The notes beneath the pieces were generated by a model. It was not told the origin of the DNA. It made no database searches and saw only the letters and a program-made list of their open reading frames with translations. Both the position numbers and the translations under genes were made by a program. From Rickettsiales bacterium (GTDB taxonomy: Bacteria; Pseudomonadota; Alphaproteobacteria; Rickettsiales; UBA3002), in assembly GCA_022763105.1 (NCBI GenBank), contig JALEGK010000080.1, positions 1 to 39,433 on the forward strand: 39,433 bases of DNA, read 5' to 3'. The stretch's first letter is position 1, and every line of letters begins with the position of its first letter. Shown piece after piece: positions 24,618-33,059 of this stretch.

Positions 24618-24770
24618 ATGAAAAAAAGCATATACATGATAGGTTTATTACTTATCGCAGCGGCATGTAGCAACCAGTCAGCCTCGGTTTCGGCACAAAA
24701 TGATGTGGCCTGGGATTCTATCCAGTACCCCCATGTTGGTCCTCGTGGCGGACTTGAAGTCTTAAACTAG
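24618..24770 (+). CDS. Micro-lipoprotein 3 with WDxxxY motif, 50 aa
   Basis: Third tandem copy. The signal MKKSIYMIGLLLIAAAC has lipobox AAAC (Cys17). A Ser/Ala/Gln-rich spacer is followed by D-V-A-W-D-S-I-Q-Y (29-37) and a Gly/Pro-rich end. As in copy 2, no Shine-Dalgarno sequence is present and a TATAAC box ends 7 bp from the ATG. It ends 12 bp before the convergent gene at 24783. Confidence 0.72.
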   Translation: MKKSIYMIGLLLIAAACSNQSASVSAQNDVAWDSIQYPHVGPRGGLEVLN

Positions 24771-24782
24771 CCGTACCTTTTT

Positions 24783-25163
24783 CTACAGATTTCGGCTGCC
24801 TCTGGCGCCTTCTTGCTGAATCTTTGCCTGTGCCTGGCTTCTGCTTTCTCTAAATGCTTCATTCACTTGCTTTGAATAACCGCTTTCACGCTGTGTCACA
24901 CTGGTGCGCACCGGGTTAATGTAATCCTCAACAATCGAGGCGATGCTATTGGCAAGACGGGTAGAGTTAAAGCTGCCGCCACTGCTGCTTGGGCGATTGC
25001 TAGATGAAAAGACACTGCCTAACTGTTGTTGAAGCCCGTCAACAATCGCAGATTCCAGCTCTTTCTTCAGCAGCTTGATCTGCTCTTCTAGAATCGGCTT
25101 TAACAATTTTTCCATCTCGCGACGGATATCGTCACTATCAAAATCAAAAGGTTTGCGTGGCAT
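24783..25163 (-). CDS. Hypothetical coiled-coil protein, 126 aa
   Basis: Unrecognised. The N-terminal half is a continuous charged helix (IRREMEKLLKPILEEQIKLLKKELESAIV) typical of a coiled coil. A Ser/Gly-rich break (SSSNRPSSSGGSFNS) follows, then a second helix and an Arg/Gln-rich tail. AAGGA precedes the ATG. No signal peptide. It might be a scaffold or oligomerisation protein. Confidence 0.65.
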   Translation of the reverse strand: MPRKPFDFDSDDIRREMEKLLKPILEEQIKLLKKELESAIVDGLQQQLGSVFSSSNRPSSSGGSFNSTRLANSIASIVEDYINPVRTSVTQRESGYSKQVNEAFRESRSQAQAKIQQEGARGSRNL

Positions 25164-25397
25164 GGGAGTTTCCTTAGTTGGGTTTTCCCTATGCCAACAT
25201 GGAAACTGGCACGCTGGAAGGGGCTGTTTTGTCTAGATAATCAACGAAATCGTTCAATTAGTAATCAGACGTTAATTATAAATACAGTCGGGCTGCCGGC
25301 TTTCTTAGAAAATTTTAGATAAAACAATGGGTTATTTGGGCGGTCTTTGGCCCATATTTTGCCTATAGTTAAGGTGTAATTGAGTGAATGGAATGAA

Positions 25398-25577
25398 ATG
25401 AGCGACAAGGATCAAAATAAATCAAAACGCATGTTTGCATTTGACGCAGAGTCGTTAATGCGGATGGGGGCTGAAGAGGAGTCGAAAGCTCTTCAGCCGG
25501 AGTCGGCGCAGGGTAAGCCGGCGGGCGAAATGGAGCCAGAGCTTCAGCGCCTTAAAGATCTAATGGGCTGGAAATAG
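25398..25577 (+). CDS. Small acidic hypothetical protein, 59 aa
   Basis: Unrecognised. The start is taken as ATG 25398; a TTG at 25380 would add six residues and is spaced too close to its AAGGTG. The protein is acidic and hydrophilic (DAESLMRMGAEEESKALQPES), with a short helix at the end (ELQRLKDLMGWK). A TATAGT box at 25365-25370 could drive it. A strong terminator follows at 25657. Confidence 0.55.
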   Translation: MSDKDQNKSKRMFAFDAESLMRMGAEEESKALQPESAQGKPAGEMEPELQRLKDLMGWK

Positions 25578-25656
25578 CGCGTTAGTGGTAAAGAATGCTT
25601 GGTTTGGCAGCTAAATAGCGCCAAATCGCACGAAATTAACTCACCTTCCTTATCTT

Positions 25657-25680
25657 GCGGGCCTATGCCCGCTTTTTTTT
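25657..25680 (+). terminator. Rho-independent terminator
   Basis: GCGGGC (25657-25662) and GCCCGC (25667-25672) around loop CTAT, followed by eight T residues. It closes the small plus-strand gene ending at 25577. Confidence 0.92.
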
Positions 25681-25753
25681 GCCTAAAAATAGCAAAAATT
25701 AGGAAATAAGGTAATAATCTGGTGTGAAAGGGCTAATTAAGGTCGGTTTAGAC

Positions 25754-26134
25754 TTATTTGGCGTTCGCCAGCAGGTTTCGACGTACTTTTTCGATGAGTG
25801 TGTGCGGCTCAAATGGCTTAACGATATAGTCATTGGCGCCACTTTTCACGGCCTCAGCCACCTGCTCGCGTGTATCGAGCGCGGTAAGCATGATCACCTT
25901 AATATCGTCAAACTGGCTGTGACCGCGGATTTTACCCAACACTTCAATCCCGGTCATCTCCGGCATCATCCAATCAAGCAGAATCACCTTAATGCCAGCC
26001 GTGTCGCGAAGCAGCTCTAGCCCTTCCTTGCCGCTACTGGCGAGAAGTGGCTGATAGCCTGCATCTTCAATGACTTCTTCAACAATCGCTAGATTCAAAT
26101 CATCGTCATCAACGGCGAGAATGCGAGGTCTCAT
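25754..26134 (-). CDS. Single-domain response regulator (CheY-like receiver)
   Basis: 126 residues, a complete receiver domain with no output domain. The acidic pocket is D9-D12, the phosphoacceptor is Asp54 in LLDWMMPE, and the switch Thr lies in MLTALDT. The conserved Lys is in YIVKPFEP. ATG 26134 is chosen over a TTG three codons upstream because AGGGA is better spaced for it. It likely receives phosphate from a histidine kinase encoded elsewhere and acts by protein contact. It is divergent from the NtrC-family gene 165 bp away, so a shared phosphorelay is possible. Confidence 0.9.
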   Translation of the reverse strand: MRPRILAVDDDDLNLAIVEEVIEDAGYQPLLASSGKEGLELLRDTAGIKVILLDWMMPEMTGIEVLGKIRGHSQFDDIKVIMLTALDTREQVAEAVKSGANDYIVKPFEPHTLIEKVRRNLLANAK

Positions 26135-26299
26135 AAGGCCCAATCCCTGATCATTTTATTGTTACTTTCTAAATTAACTGGAAATCCTGCAAGAATCAAT
26201 GCGTATCAGGTGGGTATGTGGAGTCAAAATGTACGATAATTATACAGATTGTGCAAAAAAACGGATGTTATCTTGCGACGAAGTTGCTACGGTACGCCC

Positions 26300-27787
26300 A
26301 TGAAAGCCACCATACTCGTTGCGGAACACGACCCCGCCTCACAATGCGTCATTGAGTTAACGCTCAGACAGCGCATGCCGGATTATCGGGTGGTGAATGT
26401 CAAATACGCCTACGAATTATTCGAGCAGTTAGAAAAGCGTGACGATATCGCGCTGGTCATTTGCGATATGTCTCTGCCCGATATGAGCGGGCTGGAAGTA
26501 GTCGCGCAACTGAAACGCAGCGTGCCTAACACGCCCGTGCTTGTCGGGGCAGGGGTGCGCGATGCCGAGAAAGCGCGGGATGCGCTCAAGCGTGGTGCCG
26601 TCGATTTCATCCGTAAGTCCGATTCACCACAACGCATCGCAGACTTAATCAAAGGCGTGCTCAAGCGCGTAGACCTCGATCAAAAAACACAAGCAACACC
26701 ACAGGTTGGCGATGAGAGGCTGGGCTTTGCAACGCTGATCGGCGCGTCTGATTTAATCAAAGGCGTCATGACCCATGCGCGCCAAGCGGCACTGTCTGAT
26801 ATTCCCGTGTTGCTGAAAGGGGAGAGCGGTGTCGGTAAAGAACGCTTCGCCCGCGCGATTCATGAGGCGTCCTTGCGCAGCCACGGCCCGTTTGTTGCGG
26901 TGAACTGTGGCGCGATCCCGGACAATCTGGTGGAAAGCACGCTCTTTGGTCATGAGAAAGGTGCCTTTACCGGCGCTATCGAGAGCATGGTTGGCCGCTT
27001 CGGCGAGGCAGATGGCGGCACGCTATTTCTCGATGAGCTGGGCGAGCTGAAGCAGGACATTCAGGTCAAACTGCTGCGCGCCTTGCAGGAAAAAGAGATT
27101 CAGCCCGTGGGCGGCTTTGCACGAAAAGTCGATGTGCGCATTATCTCGGCGACGAACCAGAATCTTGATTTAGCCGTCGATGAAAACCGCTTCCGCGAAG
27201 ATTTATACTATCGACTCAATGTCTTCCCCATCGATCTTCCTTCGCTACGTGATCGTGGCGAGCGCGATATCCGCGCACTCACGGAGCATTTCGTCAAACA
27301 ATTTGCCACGCAAGAGGGCAAAGACATTCAGCGCATTAGCGATGCGGCAGTGGGGCTACTGCTCAGCTATGACTGGCCGGGCAATATCCGCCAGCTAGAG
27401 AATGCGGTCTATCGCGCCGTGGTGCTGGCTGAACAAAACATGCTGCGTGTAGAAGATTTTATGCAGATCAGCAATGCGCTGCATCAGCGCCAATTGCAGC
27501 AGCAAAAAGAATCGGTTGCACCAACCATTAGCGGCAGCGCATTAAAGGTCGCAGAGAACACATCGGAATATCGGCTCGATCTGCTGGATGCAAAGGGCGA
27601 TTTCAAATCATTGCGCGATTTAGAAGCAGAGATTCTGAAAAAAGCACTCAGCTTTTTCCGTTGGCACATCACGAATATTTCAGGCGCATTGGGTGTGACC
27701 CGCGCCACCGTTTATAAAAAGATGAAGCAGGCAGGTCTAGAAGACCCAAGGCGCGGCGGTGCGCCTGCCACGGATTCAGGAGAATAA
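26300..27787 (+). CDS. NtrC-family sigma54-dependent response regulator
   Basis: 495 residues in three parts. The receiver (about 1-120) has E9/D11 and phosphoacceptor Asp56 in VICDMSLPDMSG. The AAA+ sigma54-interaction domain (about 145-375) has Walker A GESGVGKE, GAFTGA at 221-226 (the loop that contacts sigma54), Walker B GGTLFLDELGEL, and the arginine-finger region FREDLYYRLNVFPI. The C-terminal Fis-type helix-turn-helix (ITNISGALGVTRATVYKKMKQAG) binds upstream activator sequences. It should activate sigma54 promoters when phosphorylated. ATG 26300 is used; an earlier TTG lacks support. The next gene starts 12 bp downstream, suggesting an operon. Confidence 0.95.
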   Translation: MKATILVAEHDPASQCVIELTLRQRMPDYRVVNVKYAYELFEQLEKRDDIALVICDMSLPDMSGLEVVAQLKRSVPNTPVLVGAGVRDAEKARDALKRGAVDFIRKSDSPQRIADLIKGVLKRVDLDQKTQATPQVGDERLGFATLIGASDLIKGVMTHARQAALSDIPVLLKGESGVGKERFARAIHEASLRSHGPFVAVNCGAIPDNLVESTLFGHEKGAFTGAIESMVGRFGEADGGTLFLDELGELKQDIQVKLLRALQEKEIQPVGGFARKVDVRIISATNQNLDLAVDENRFREDLYYRLNVFPIDLPSLRDRGERDIRALTEHFVKQFATQEGKDIQRISDAAVGLLLSYDWPGNIRQLENAVYRAVVLAEQNMLRVEDFMQISNALHQRQLQQQKESVAPTISGSALKVAENTSEYRLDLLDAKGDFKSLRDLEAEILKKALSFFRWHITNISGALGVTRATVYKKMKQAGLEDPRRGGAPATDSGE

Positions 27788-27799
27788 GGAGAGGGTATC

Positions 27800-28192
27800 A
27801 TGGAAGAAATGTCAGTCCCTAAACATTTTCACGCAGGCGAGGTGATCTTCAAAGAAGGTGATCCGCCCGGCGCGCTGTATATCATTGAAAGCGGCATTGT
27901 CGAAATCTCGACCATGGCCGATGATGCGCGTATCGTGCTCGCGCAGCGTAAAGAGAAAGAAGTGTTCGGCGAGATGGCGTTGGTCGATAGCCAGCCACGT
28001 AGCGCGACGGCCACGGCAGTTGGGGATGTCTATGCCCACGTCATCAGTGAGGAATTGTTTGAGAGCTACTTAAACGAACTAAACCCGCTATTGTTCCATA
28101 TCTTCAGCTCGCTGGTGACCTCCATTCGCGAAATGAACGAGACACAAGCGCTCATCGCCAACATCATCAAATTGCGCGGTGGGATTAGTTAA
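27800..28192 (+). CDS. Cyclic nucleotide-binding domain protein (no DNA-binding domain)
   Basis: 130 residues forming one Crp-type cNMP-binding domain. The beta-roll start is FHAGEVIFKEGDPPGALYIIESG. The phosphate-binding cassette FGEMALVDSQPRSATA (56-71) has Glu58 and Arg67, the residues that bind the ribose and phosphate. A C-helix follows, and there is no HTH. It lies 12 bp after the NtrC-family gene with AAGGAGAGG as ribosome binding site, so it probably senses cAMP or cGMP and acts on the activator or another partner. The stop codon overlaps that of the convergent HD-domain gene by two bases. Confidence 0.9.
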   Translation: MEEMSVPKHFHAGEVIFKEGDPPGALYIIESGIVEISTMADDARIVLAQRKEKEVFGEMALVDSQPRSATATAVGDVYAHVISEELFESYLNELNPLLFHIFSSLVTSIREMNETQALIANIIKLRGGIS

Positions 28193-29661
28193 AGCACTAA
28201 TTGCGAATTGGCTTCGCCCTTCACATGGCGGCTGATCTTTGCAGCGCCCGCATCTAAGTGATCGCGGATGTTCGTATCAATCTCGCCTTTCGACATCTGA
28301 TCGATAATCGGAGCGGACGGTTTGTAATCGGCCTGCTCGTCAAACAATGCTTCTCGCGCCGCCTGATAATGTTTCGCCGCATCGATGCGGTTGATAACCT
28401 TCTTAGGCTCTGCAGGGGTGTGTGCCTCTAGCCCTAGATCAGCAAGCTTTGAGCGTATTTCATCATGACTAGCGCCGCGGCTGGCATGCACAGACGCCAC
28501 ACGCATCGCCTGCATGCGATCACGAATCGTGCTGACATCTCCAGCGACTTCCGAAGCCGCATCCACGGTGGTGTCGATAAAGGGCGGGTAGGGGACAATC
28601 TTCTCATCCTGATGCCCGATAAAGCCGCGCACAACTGTTGAATAGGCACGATCAATAATCGCTTTCGCCAGATGCTTTTCATGAGGCTGCGCTATATCCA
28701 TCAGCTCCGGCAACCCCATCTCTGCACGTCTACACGTGCCCAATGTTTGAAAACTGGTGGCATAGCGCAGAGGCACACCTTGGCCATCAAAGCCGGCATT
28801 GCGTTGTACATAGCGCACGCCTTCAAGACGTTCGCAGCATTTCACCACAGGGCGCACCAGCCCTTTACTGTCATTATTCTCAACCGCGTCATAGATACGC
28901 TCCACCTCATCCACAATCGGGTGATGCTCAGACATGCCTTCCAGCAAGCCTTGCTCATGGCCGTCAATCCATCGCGCAATCTCTGGGAATGCGCCAAACA
29001 TTTTACCGGTGAAACGATCATCATCATGGGTAACGCCGGTATCAACTCGGATTTGCTGGATAATGTCTCGGAAATCTTCGGGCTTCGCACCATGAATACC
29101 CGCGGCGCATTTAGCCGCCATGCGCAGGCCAAATTCGGTGACTTTGGCTTCCACCTCATCTTTATATTGCTTCGCTTTGGCTTGCTCAGCCGCAGGAAGC
29201 TTATTCATGTCGCCCATGGTCGTGCCCTCTACCACCAGCTCGCCCATATCGTGAATCCACGCACCGATAATGGCATCCTTGCGCATGGCTTCTAATTGAT
29301 CGGCATGTTCTGGCGGAAAACCATCAGGGTAGGCGCGATCAAACATCTCTTGTACCAGATTCATGGTGTGCTTGCTGTGAGCAGCCGTACTATCGGCATG
29401 ATCCTGCGTGATATGCGCGAAATTGAAGTAACGTTTCACATCGGCGAGCGCATGATCCATTAAGGTCAATGTCTCAAGCGTGTCAGCATCCAGATCAAGT
29501 TGAAACCAGTCATTGAGTTGAGTGTTAATGCGACGCCAATCATCTAGATTCGGCTCTGGCTGGGTACGGTGCCCACATTGGCGGAAAATCCAACGCTTCC
29601 GCTCTGAGAAGCTTGGTGTTCCTTCTGCTTTTGCCATATGAGATGACATAACCGCTCGCAT
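28189..29661 (-). CDS. HD-domain protein, putative phosphohydrolase
   Basis: 490 residues. H-D doublet H137-D138 in IIGAWIHDMGE, with His95/His98 in AAHSKHTMNLV as possible further metal ligands. This is the HD superfamily pattern of metal-dependent phosphohydrolases acting on nucleotides or cyclic dinucleotides. No GYP motif for cyclic-di-GMP phosphodiesterase is visible. Residues 150-200 are charged and helical, and a Cys pair (KCCERLEGVRYVQRN) lies near 280. The start could be ATG 29661, 29649 or 29637; the first is used. The opposite-strand CNB gene ends within it, which may hint at cyclic nucleotide signalling (inference). Confidence 0.75.
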   Translation of the reverse strand: MRAVMSSHMAKAEGTPSFSERKRWIFRQCGHRTQPEPNLDDWRRINTQLNDWFQLDLDADTLETLTLMDHALADVKRYFNFAHITQDHADSTAAHSKHTMNLVQEMFDRAYPDGFPPEHADQLEAMRKDAIIGAWIHDMGELVVEGTTMGDMNKLPAAEQAKAKQYKDEVEAKVTEFGLRMAAKCAAGIHGAKPEDFRDIIQQIRVDTGVTHDDDRFTGKMFGAFPEIARWIDGHEQGLLEGMSEHHPIVDEVERIYDAVENNDSKGLVRPVVKCCERLEGVRYVQRNAGFDGQGVPLRYATSFQTLGTCRRAEMGLPELMDIAQPHEKHLAKAIIDRAYSTVVRGFIGHQDEKIVPYPPFIDTTVDAASEVAGDVSTIRDRMQAMRVASVHASRGASHDEIRSKLADLGLEAHTPAEPKKVINRIDAAKHYQAAREALFDEQADYKPSAPIIDQMSKGEIDTNIRDHLDAGAAKISRHVKGEANSQLVL

Positions 29662-29738
29662 AGATGGTTCATAAACCTTTACTAAGAAGTGTACGATAAG
29701 AGGGTTAAGATTTTGTCACTAAGCCTAAGAATGCACAT

Positions 29739-29772
29739 AAAAAAAGGGGCAGGCCGAAGCCCACCCCCTTTT
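29739..29772 (-). terminator. Rho-independent terminator after the second Hint gene
   Basis: On the minus strand, GGGG-TG-GGC and GCC-TG-CCCC pair around TTCG, flanked by AAAA, then a T-run of seven. It lies about 24 bp beyond the stop codon at 29796. Confidence 0.9.
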
Positions 29773-29795
29773 CGGGTTACTAAACATTAGAGCTT

Positions 29796-31268
29796 TTAGT
29801 AATGCATTTGCATTTGGGTAAAGCTCTTCATGTAGATGCCGTTCGCGATAAACGAACCATCGCCATCTACCTTGAGGTTATAAGCAGAGATGCCACCTTT
29901 AACCTCTTCTTTGGTGATTGATTTCACCTCAATGTGACCATCTGGCGTAATGATGTGGTCACCCACTTCAAGCTTACCAACTAGCTTGGTGTCGCTCTTA
30001 GCGGTAGAGGTAATCTCAGGATCCATAGACTTCCAACCACGCTTGGTCAGAATTGGGTGTTCCACGGTGAAGAATGCTTCGCCATCATTGATGCTGAACA
30101 TTGCTTCGACCTTTTGTGTGAACTTAGACAGTGCTTGTACTGTCACAGGACCCGTTTTACTCATGACTTTATCACCCAGCTCAAGCGCTTCAATATGCTT
30201 GGTAGAGCCATCTGCCATGGTGATATCGGTACCTGCAATCATACAACCTTCACGGTTTACGTAGATTTGCGTGTCACCAACACCCTTACATTGCAGAATA
30301 TCGACATCAATATCCTGAGTGACGTTTTCTGGTAGATCACAAGCCACTTCTTCAGAAGATTCGGCATTCTCCAGATCTACTTGCGCTTCAGCAACAGCTT
30401 CAGACGCTGCGAGTTCTGCCGCATTGGCATCATCGCAATCATCGCCCGGACCACCCGTTGGTGGGTTACAAGCTTCTTCGCGCTCTTCAACTGCTTCATC
30501 ATATGCATCACGTGCTTCGTCTAATGCTTCTTGACGATCAGCGGTGATGTCTTCTGCTTCTTCACACGCCTCAGGCGAACCAGTACCTTCGATCAGAATA
30601 TCAACCGGTACAGTAACGGTTTCAATCTCTGGTACTAAACCCGCAGGACATGGGCTATCACAACAGGTGATCGCCAATGCCAGAGGCAATTGCAGCGTAT
30701 CGTTCAACCAGTCTTCGAACAGCGCAATATTGGTAATCGCCACTTCAATCTTATAAGAGTGATGACCAATCTGCGACTGATCGCGACCTGGAATGTTAAA
30801 GACCTGCTTAATGACCGGCTGAAGCAATGCCATCAGCTCGTCCATATCGTTAATCGCGTTGTTCGCAAGAGCAGCGCCCAGACCGGGGACATCTTCACCC
30901 TGAATTACTTTGGTGCGTCGAACAACGGTAGAATTGGTCCAACGACCATTTCGTGTGCTGGCTTCCCAAGCGTCACCGGTGACAATAAAGTCTACATCGG
31001 TTGGTTGTAGCGGCACAGGCTCTGGGCAAAAATCTTGCGGTGGACAGTGACATGGCTCCATGTCCTGCTTGCGCTCCCAGCGCTCTGCACGTAATGGTAA
31101 ACAAGCCTTAGGCGCGTTTGGCCAAGCTTGCGGTGTACAATTATTTCCACATTTCGGTCCGCCTGGTATCGGTGGCGTGCCTCCGCTCGGTGTGCCGGCT
31201 AGTACGGCAGAACCGGTCATCAGACCGAGGGTCAGAATCAACCCTAATACTCGTAGTCGTAGTTTCAT
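29796..31268 (-). CDS. Secreted Cys-rich protein with C-terminal Hint (hedgehog/intein) domain, copy B
   Basis: 490 residues. The signal peptide is MKLRLRVLGLILTLGLMTGSAVLAG. A Cys-rich N-terminal region follows (PGGPKCGNNC, CLPLRAERW, MEPCHCPPQDFCP), then a domain with TCCDSPCPAGLVPEI and a charged Ala/Glu coiled coil (about 250-310) interrupted by CNPPTGGPGDDC. The Hint domain runs from Cys342 (REGCMIAGTDITMADG) to the end, with the block-B histidine in FFTVEHPILT. The terminal block reads NLKVDGDGSFIANGIYMK, so the usual His-Asn and C-extein are missing: only the N-S acyl shift and N-side cleavage, as in hedgehog-type processing, would be possible. Paralogue of the gene at 31488. Confidence 0.85.
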   Translation of the reverse strand: MKLRLRVLGLILTLGLMTGSAVLAGTPSGGTPPIPGGPKCGNNCTPQAWPNAPKACLPLRAERWERKQDMEPCHCPPQDFCPEPVPLQPTDVDFIVTGDAWEASTRNGRWTNSTVVRRTKVIQGEDVPGLGAALANNAINDMDELMALLQPVIKQVFNIPGRDQSQIGHHSYKIEVAITNIALFEDWLNDTLQLPLALAITCCDSPCPAGLVPEIETVTVPVDILIEGTGSPEACEEAEDITADRQEALDEARDAYDEAVEEREEACNPPTGGPGDDCDDANAAELAASEAVAEAQVDLENAESSEEVACDLPENVTQDIDVDILQCKGVGDTQIYVNREGCMIAGTDITMADGSTKHIEALELGDKVMSKTGPVTVQALSKFTQKVEAMFSINDGEAFFTVEHPILTKRGWKSMDPEITSTAKSDTKLVGKLEVGDHIITPDGHIEVKSITKEEVKGGISAYNLKVDGDGSFIANGIYMKSFTQMQMHY

Positions 31269-31430
31269 CGTTTAGCTCCCCTTCAATTCAAAAGCATGCC
31301 TTTAGCTAAAAGCATCCTTTAAGAGTAAGCCAAAAGTGTTAATTTTTTATAACTAAAGGACGGAAAATCGGCGTTTTTTGTCAAAAAAGCGCATTTTTAT
31401 TAAATATTTTTATTGTCCAAATAATAAAAG

Positions 31431-31468
31431 AAAAAGGGCGTGGTCCATATCGGAGCCACGCCCTTTTT
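31431..31468 (-). terminator. Rho-independent terminator after Hint copy A
   Basis: AAAAAGGGCGTGG (31431-31443) pairs with CCACGCCCTTTTT (31456-31468). It can act on either strand; on the minus strand it lies 20 bp beyond the stop at 31488. Confidence 0.92.
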
Positions 31469-31487
31469 AGTCTAGTTTAGAAAGGTT

Positions 31488-32960
31488 TTAGTAGTGCATT
31501 TGCATCTTGTTAAAGCCTTTCATGATGATGCCATTCGCAATGAATGAACCATCGCCTTCGACTGAGAGGTTGTATGCAGGCGTACCTGTATCAATCTTCT
31601 TCTTCTCAATCTTATTGATGGTTAGCTCACCAAATTTAGTTAGCAGCTTATCGCCAACTTCCAGCTTACCAATAATCTTGGTGTCGCTGTCTTTGGTAGA
31701 GGTTACATCTGGTGCAACAGATTTCCAGCCGCCTTTTGTCAGCACTGGGTGCTCTTCGGTAAAGAAGTGCTCACCATCATTGATGCTGTACATATATTCG
31801 GCTTGCTGGGTAAAGCGAGACATAGCCTTCACTTTCACTGCACCGTGGTTACCTTTCACCTCATCGCCAACTTTCAGTTCTTCGATTGGCTTGGTGTTAC
31901 CATCAGAAAGCGTAATCTTCGTGCCTTCGATCAAGCAACCCTCACGAGAGCGCTTAATGACCGCATGACAGGTGAAGACATCAACTTCACGCTTTTCAGT
32001 GGTGGTGGTTGGGATATCACACGCGACAGATGCAGTGGTTTCTGCAGCTTCCAGATCACGGATAGCAGCGGTCACCTCTTTCTGAGCATCGTCTACAGCT
32101 TCACCAGCAGCGTCACAAGCAGCGCCTGGACCACCGGTTGGTGCATTACATGCTGCATCTTCAGCCGTTTCAGCATTGTCAAGATCACCTTGAGCTGCTG
32201 CAAGAGCCGCTTCAGCAGCTGCTACTGCAGCTTCTGCATCGGTACAATCTGCCTCGTTACCGTTACCTTCACCGGTGGTGATAGGCACGTCGATTTCGAT
32301 CGTGTGAATTTTTGGTACCATACCTGCTGGGCATAGACCCTGACAGCAATTGATTGCCAGTTGAACTGGAATCGTCAATGTGTCGTCGATCCAAGCAGCA
32401 AGGTTTGCTTCGTTAGTGATGGTCATCACTACGTCAACCTTGTCATTGCCGGTAAGGTTCTTGATGTTCACGCCTTTACGCTGTTGCATAATAGGAGCGA
32501 CCAGGTCAAACAACTGATCCTGAAGCTTGGCTGGATCAAGCGGGTTGTTTGGAGTAACGCGAATTGCATCACCAAGACCCGGAATATCCGTACCATCAAT
32601 CATTTCGACACCTTGTTTGTTACCTACTTTATAGGTCACAACTACAGCCACGTCTTCTGGGTTTAGCGCCGCATTGGTTGGACACATATTCTGCGGTGGG
32701 CAGTGACATGGTTCCATTTCTTCAGGGCTATCCCACGGAACTGCGCGATCTGGTAGACATGCGCGTGGGCATTTTGGCCATTCTTGTGGCGCACAATCGT
32801 TACCACATTTCGGACCACCTGGAGTTGGCGGGGTGCCTTCAGTAGGCGGGTTGCCGCCTGGTGGGTTTCCACCGGGATTACCGGCGAAGGTTGGAGCAAC
32901 ATTGGCGCCGAGCACTGCCATCATCGCTACCAGTAAACATACTTTGAAGCTTTTAAACAT
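31488..32960 (-). CDS. Secreted Cys-rich protein with C-terminal Hint domain, copy A
   Basis: 490 residues, the same length as copy B. The signal peptide is MFKSFKVCLLVAMMAVLGANVAPTFAG. A GNPGG/PP repeat linker follows, then the same Cys pattern (PGGPKCGNDC, CLPDRAVPW, MEPCHCPPQNMCP; NCCQGLCPAGMVPKI). The coiled coil includes Ala-rich DAEAAVAAAEAALAAAQGDLD and CNAPTGGPGAAC. The Hint domain starts at Cys342 (REGCLIEGTKITLSDG), with FFTEEHPVLT. Both proteins end in MQMHY. Autoproteolysis with release or anchoring of the Cys-rich N-terminal part is inferred. It lies 99 bp downstream of the TadG-like gene. Confidence 0.85.
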   Translation of the reverse strand: MFKSFKVCLLVAMMAVLGANVAPTFAGNPGGNPPGGNPPTEGTPPTPGGPKCGNDCAPQEWPKCPRACLPDRAVPWDSPEEMEPCHCPPQNMCPTNAALNPEDVAVVVTYKVGNKQGVEMIDGTDIPGLGDAIRVTPNNPLDPAKLQDQLFDLVAPIMQQRKGVNIKNLTGNDKVDVVMTITNEANLAAWIDDTLTIPVQLAINCCQGLCPAGMVPKIHTIEIDVPITTGEGNGNEADCTDAEAAVAAAEAALAAAQGDLDNAETAEDAACNAPTGGPGAACDAAGEAVDDAQKEVTAAIRDLEAAETTASVACDIPTTTTEKREVDVFTCHAVIKRSREGCLIEGTKITLSDGNTKPIEELKVGDEVKGNHGAVKVKAMSRFTQQAEYMYSINDGEHFFTEEHPVLTKGGWKSVAPDVTSTKDSDTKIIGKLEVGDKLLTKFGELTINKIEKKKIDTGTPAYNLSVEGDGSFIANGIIMKGFNKMQMHY

Positions 32961-33007
32961 TTTTTAAATCCTAATTAACCGTTTCTTACGTTGTCATTAA
33001 GTTGGCA

Positions 33008-33034
33008 GGCGGGGGAGGGATAGGGCCCCCCGCC
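33008..33034. other. Very GC-rich hairpin between the TadG-like gene and Hint copy A
   Basis: GGCGGGGG (33008-33015) and CCCCCGCC (33027-33034) form a perfect 8-bp stem with an 11-base loop. No T-run follows, so it is more likely an mRNA stability or partial-termination element inside the operon. Confidence 0.6.
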
Positions 33035-33059
33035 CGCTATCATCGGTATGACTTAAGAC

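Noticed and set aside
30245..31937. Classical self-splicing inteins
   Set aside because: The Hint domains are at the extreme C terminus, with no C-extein and no terminal His-Asn, so splicing is not possible; N-side cleavage only.
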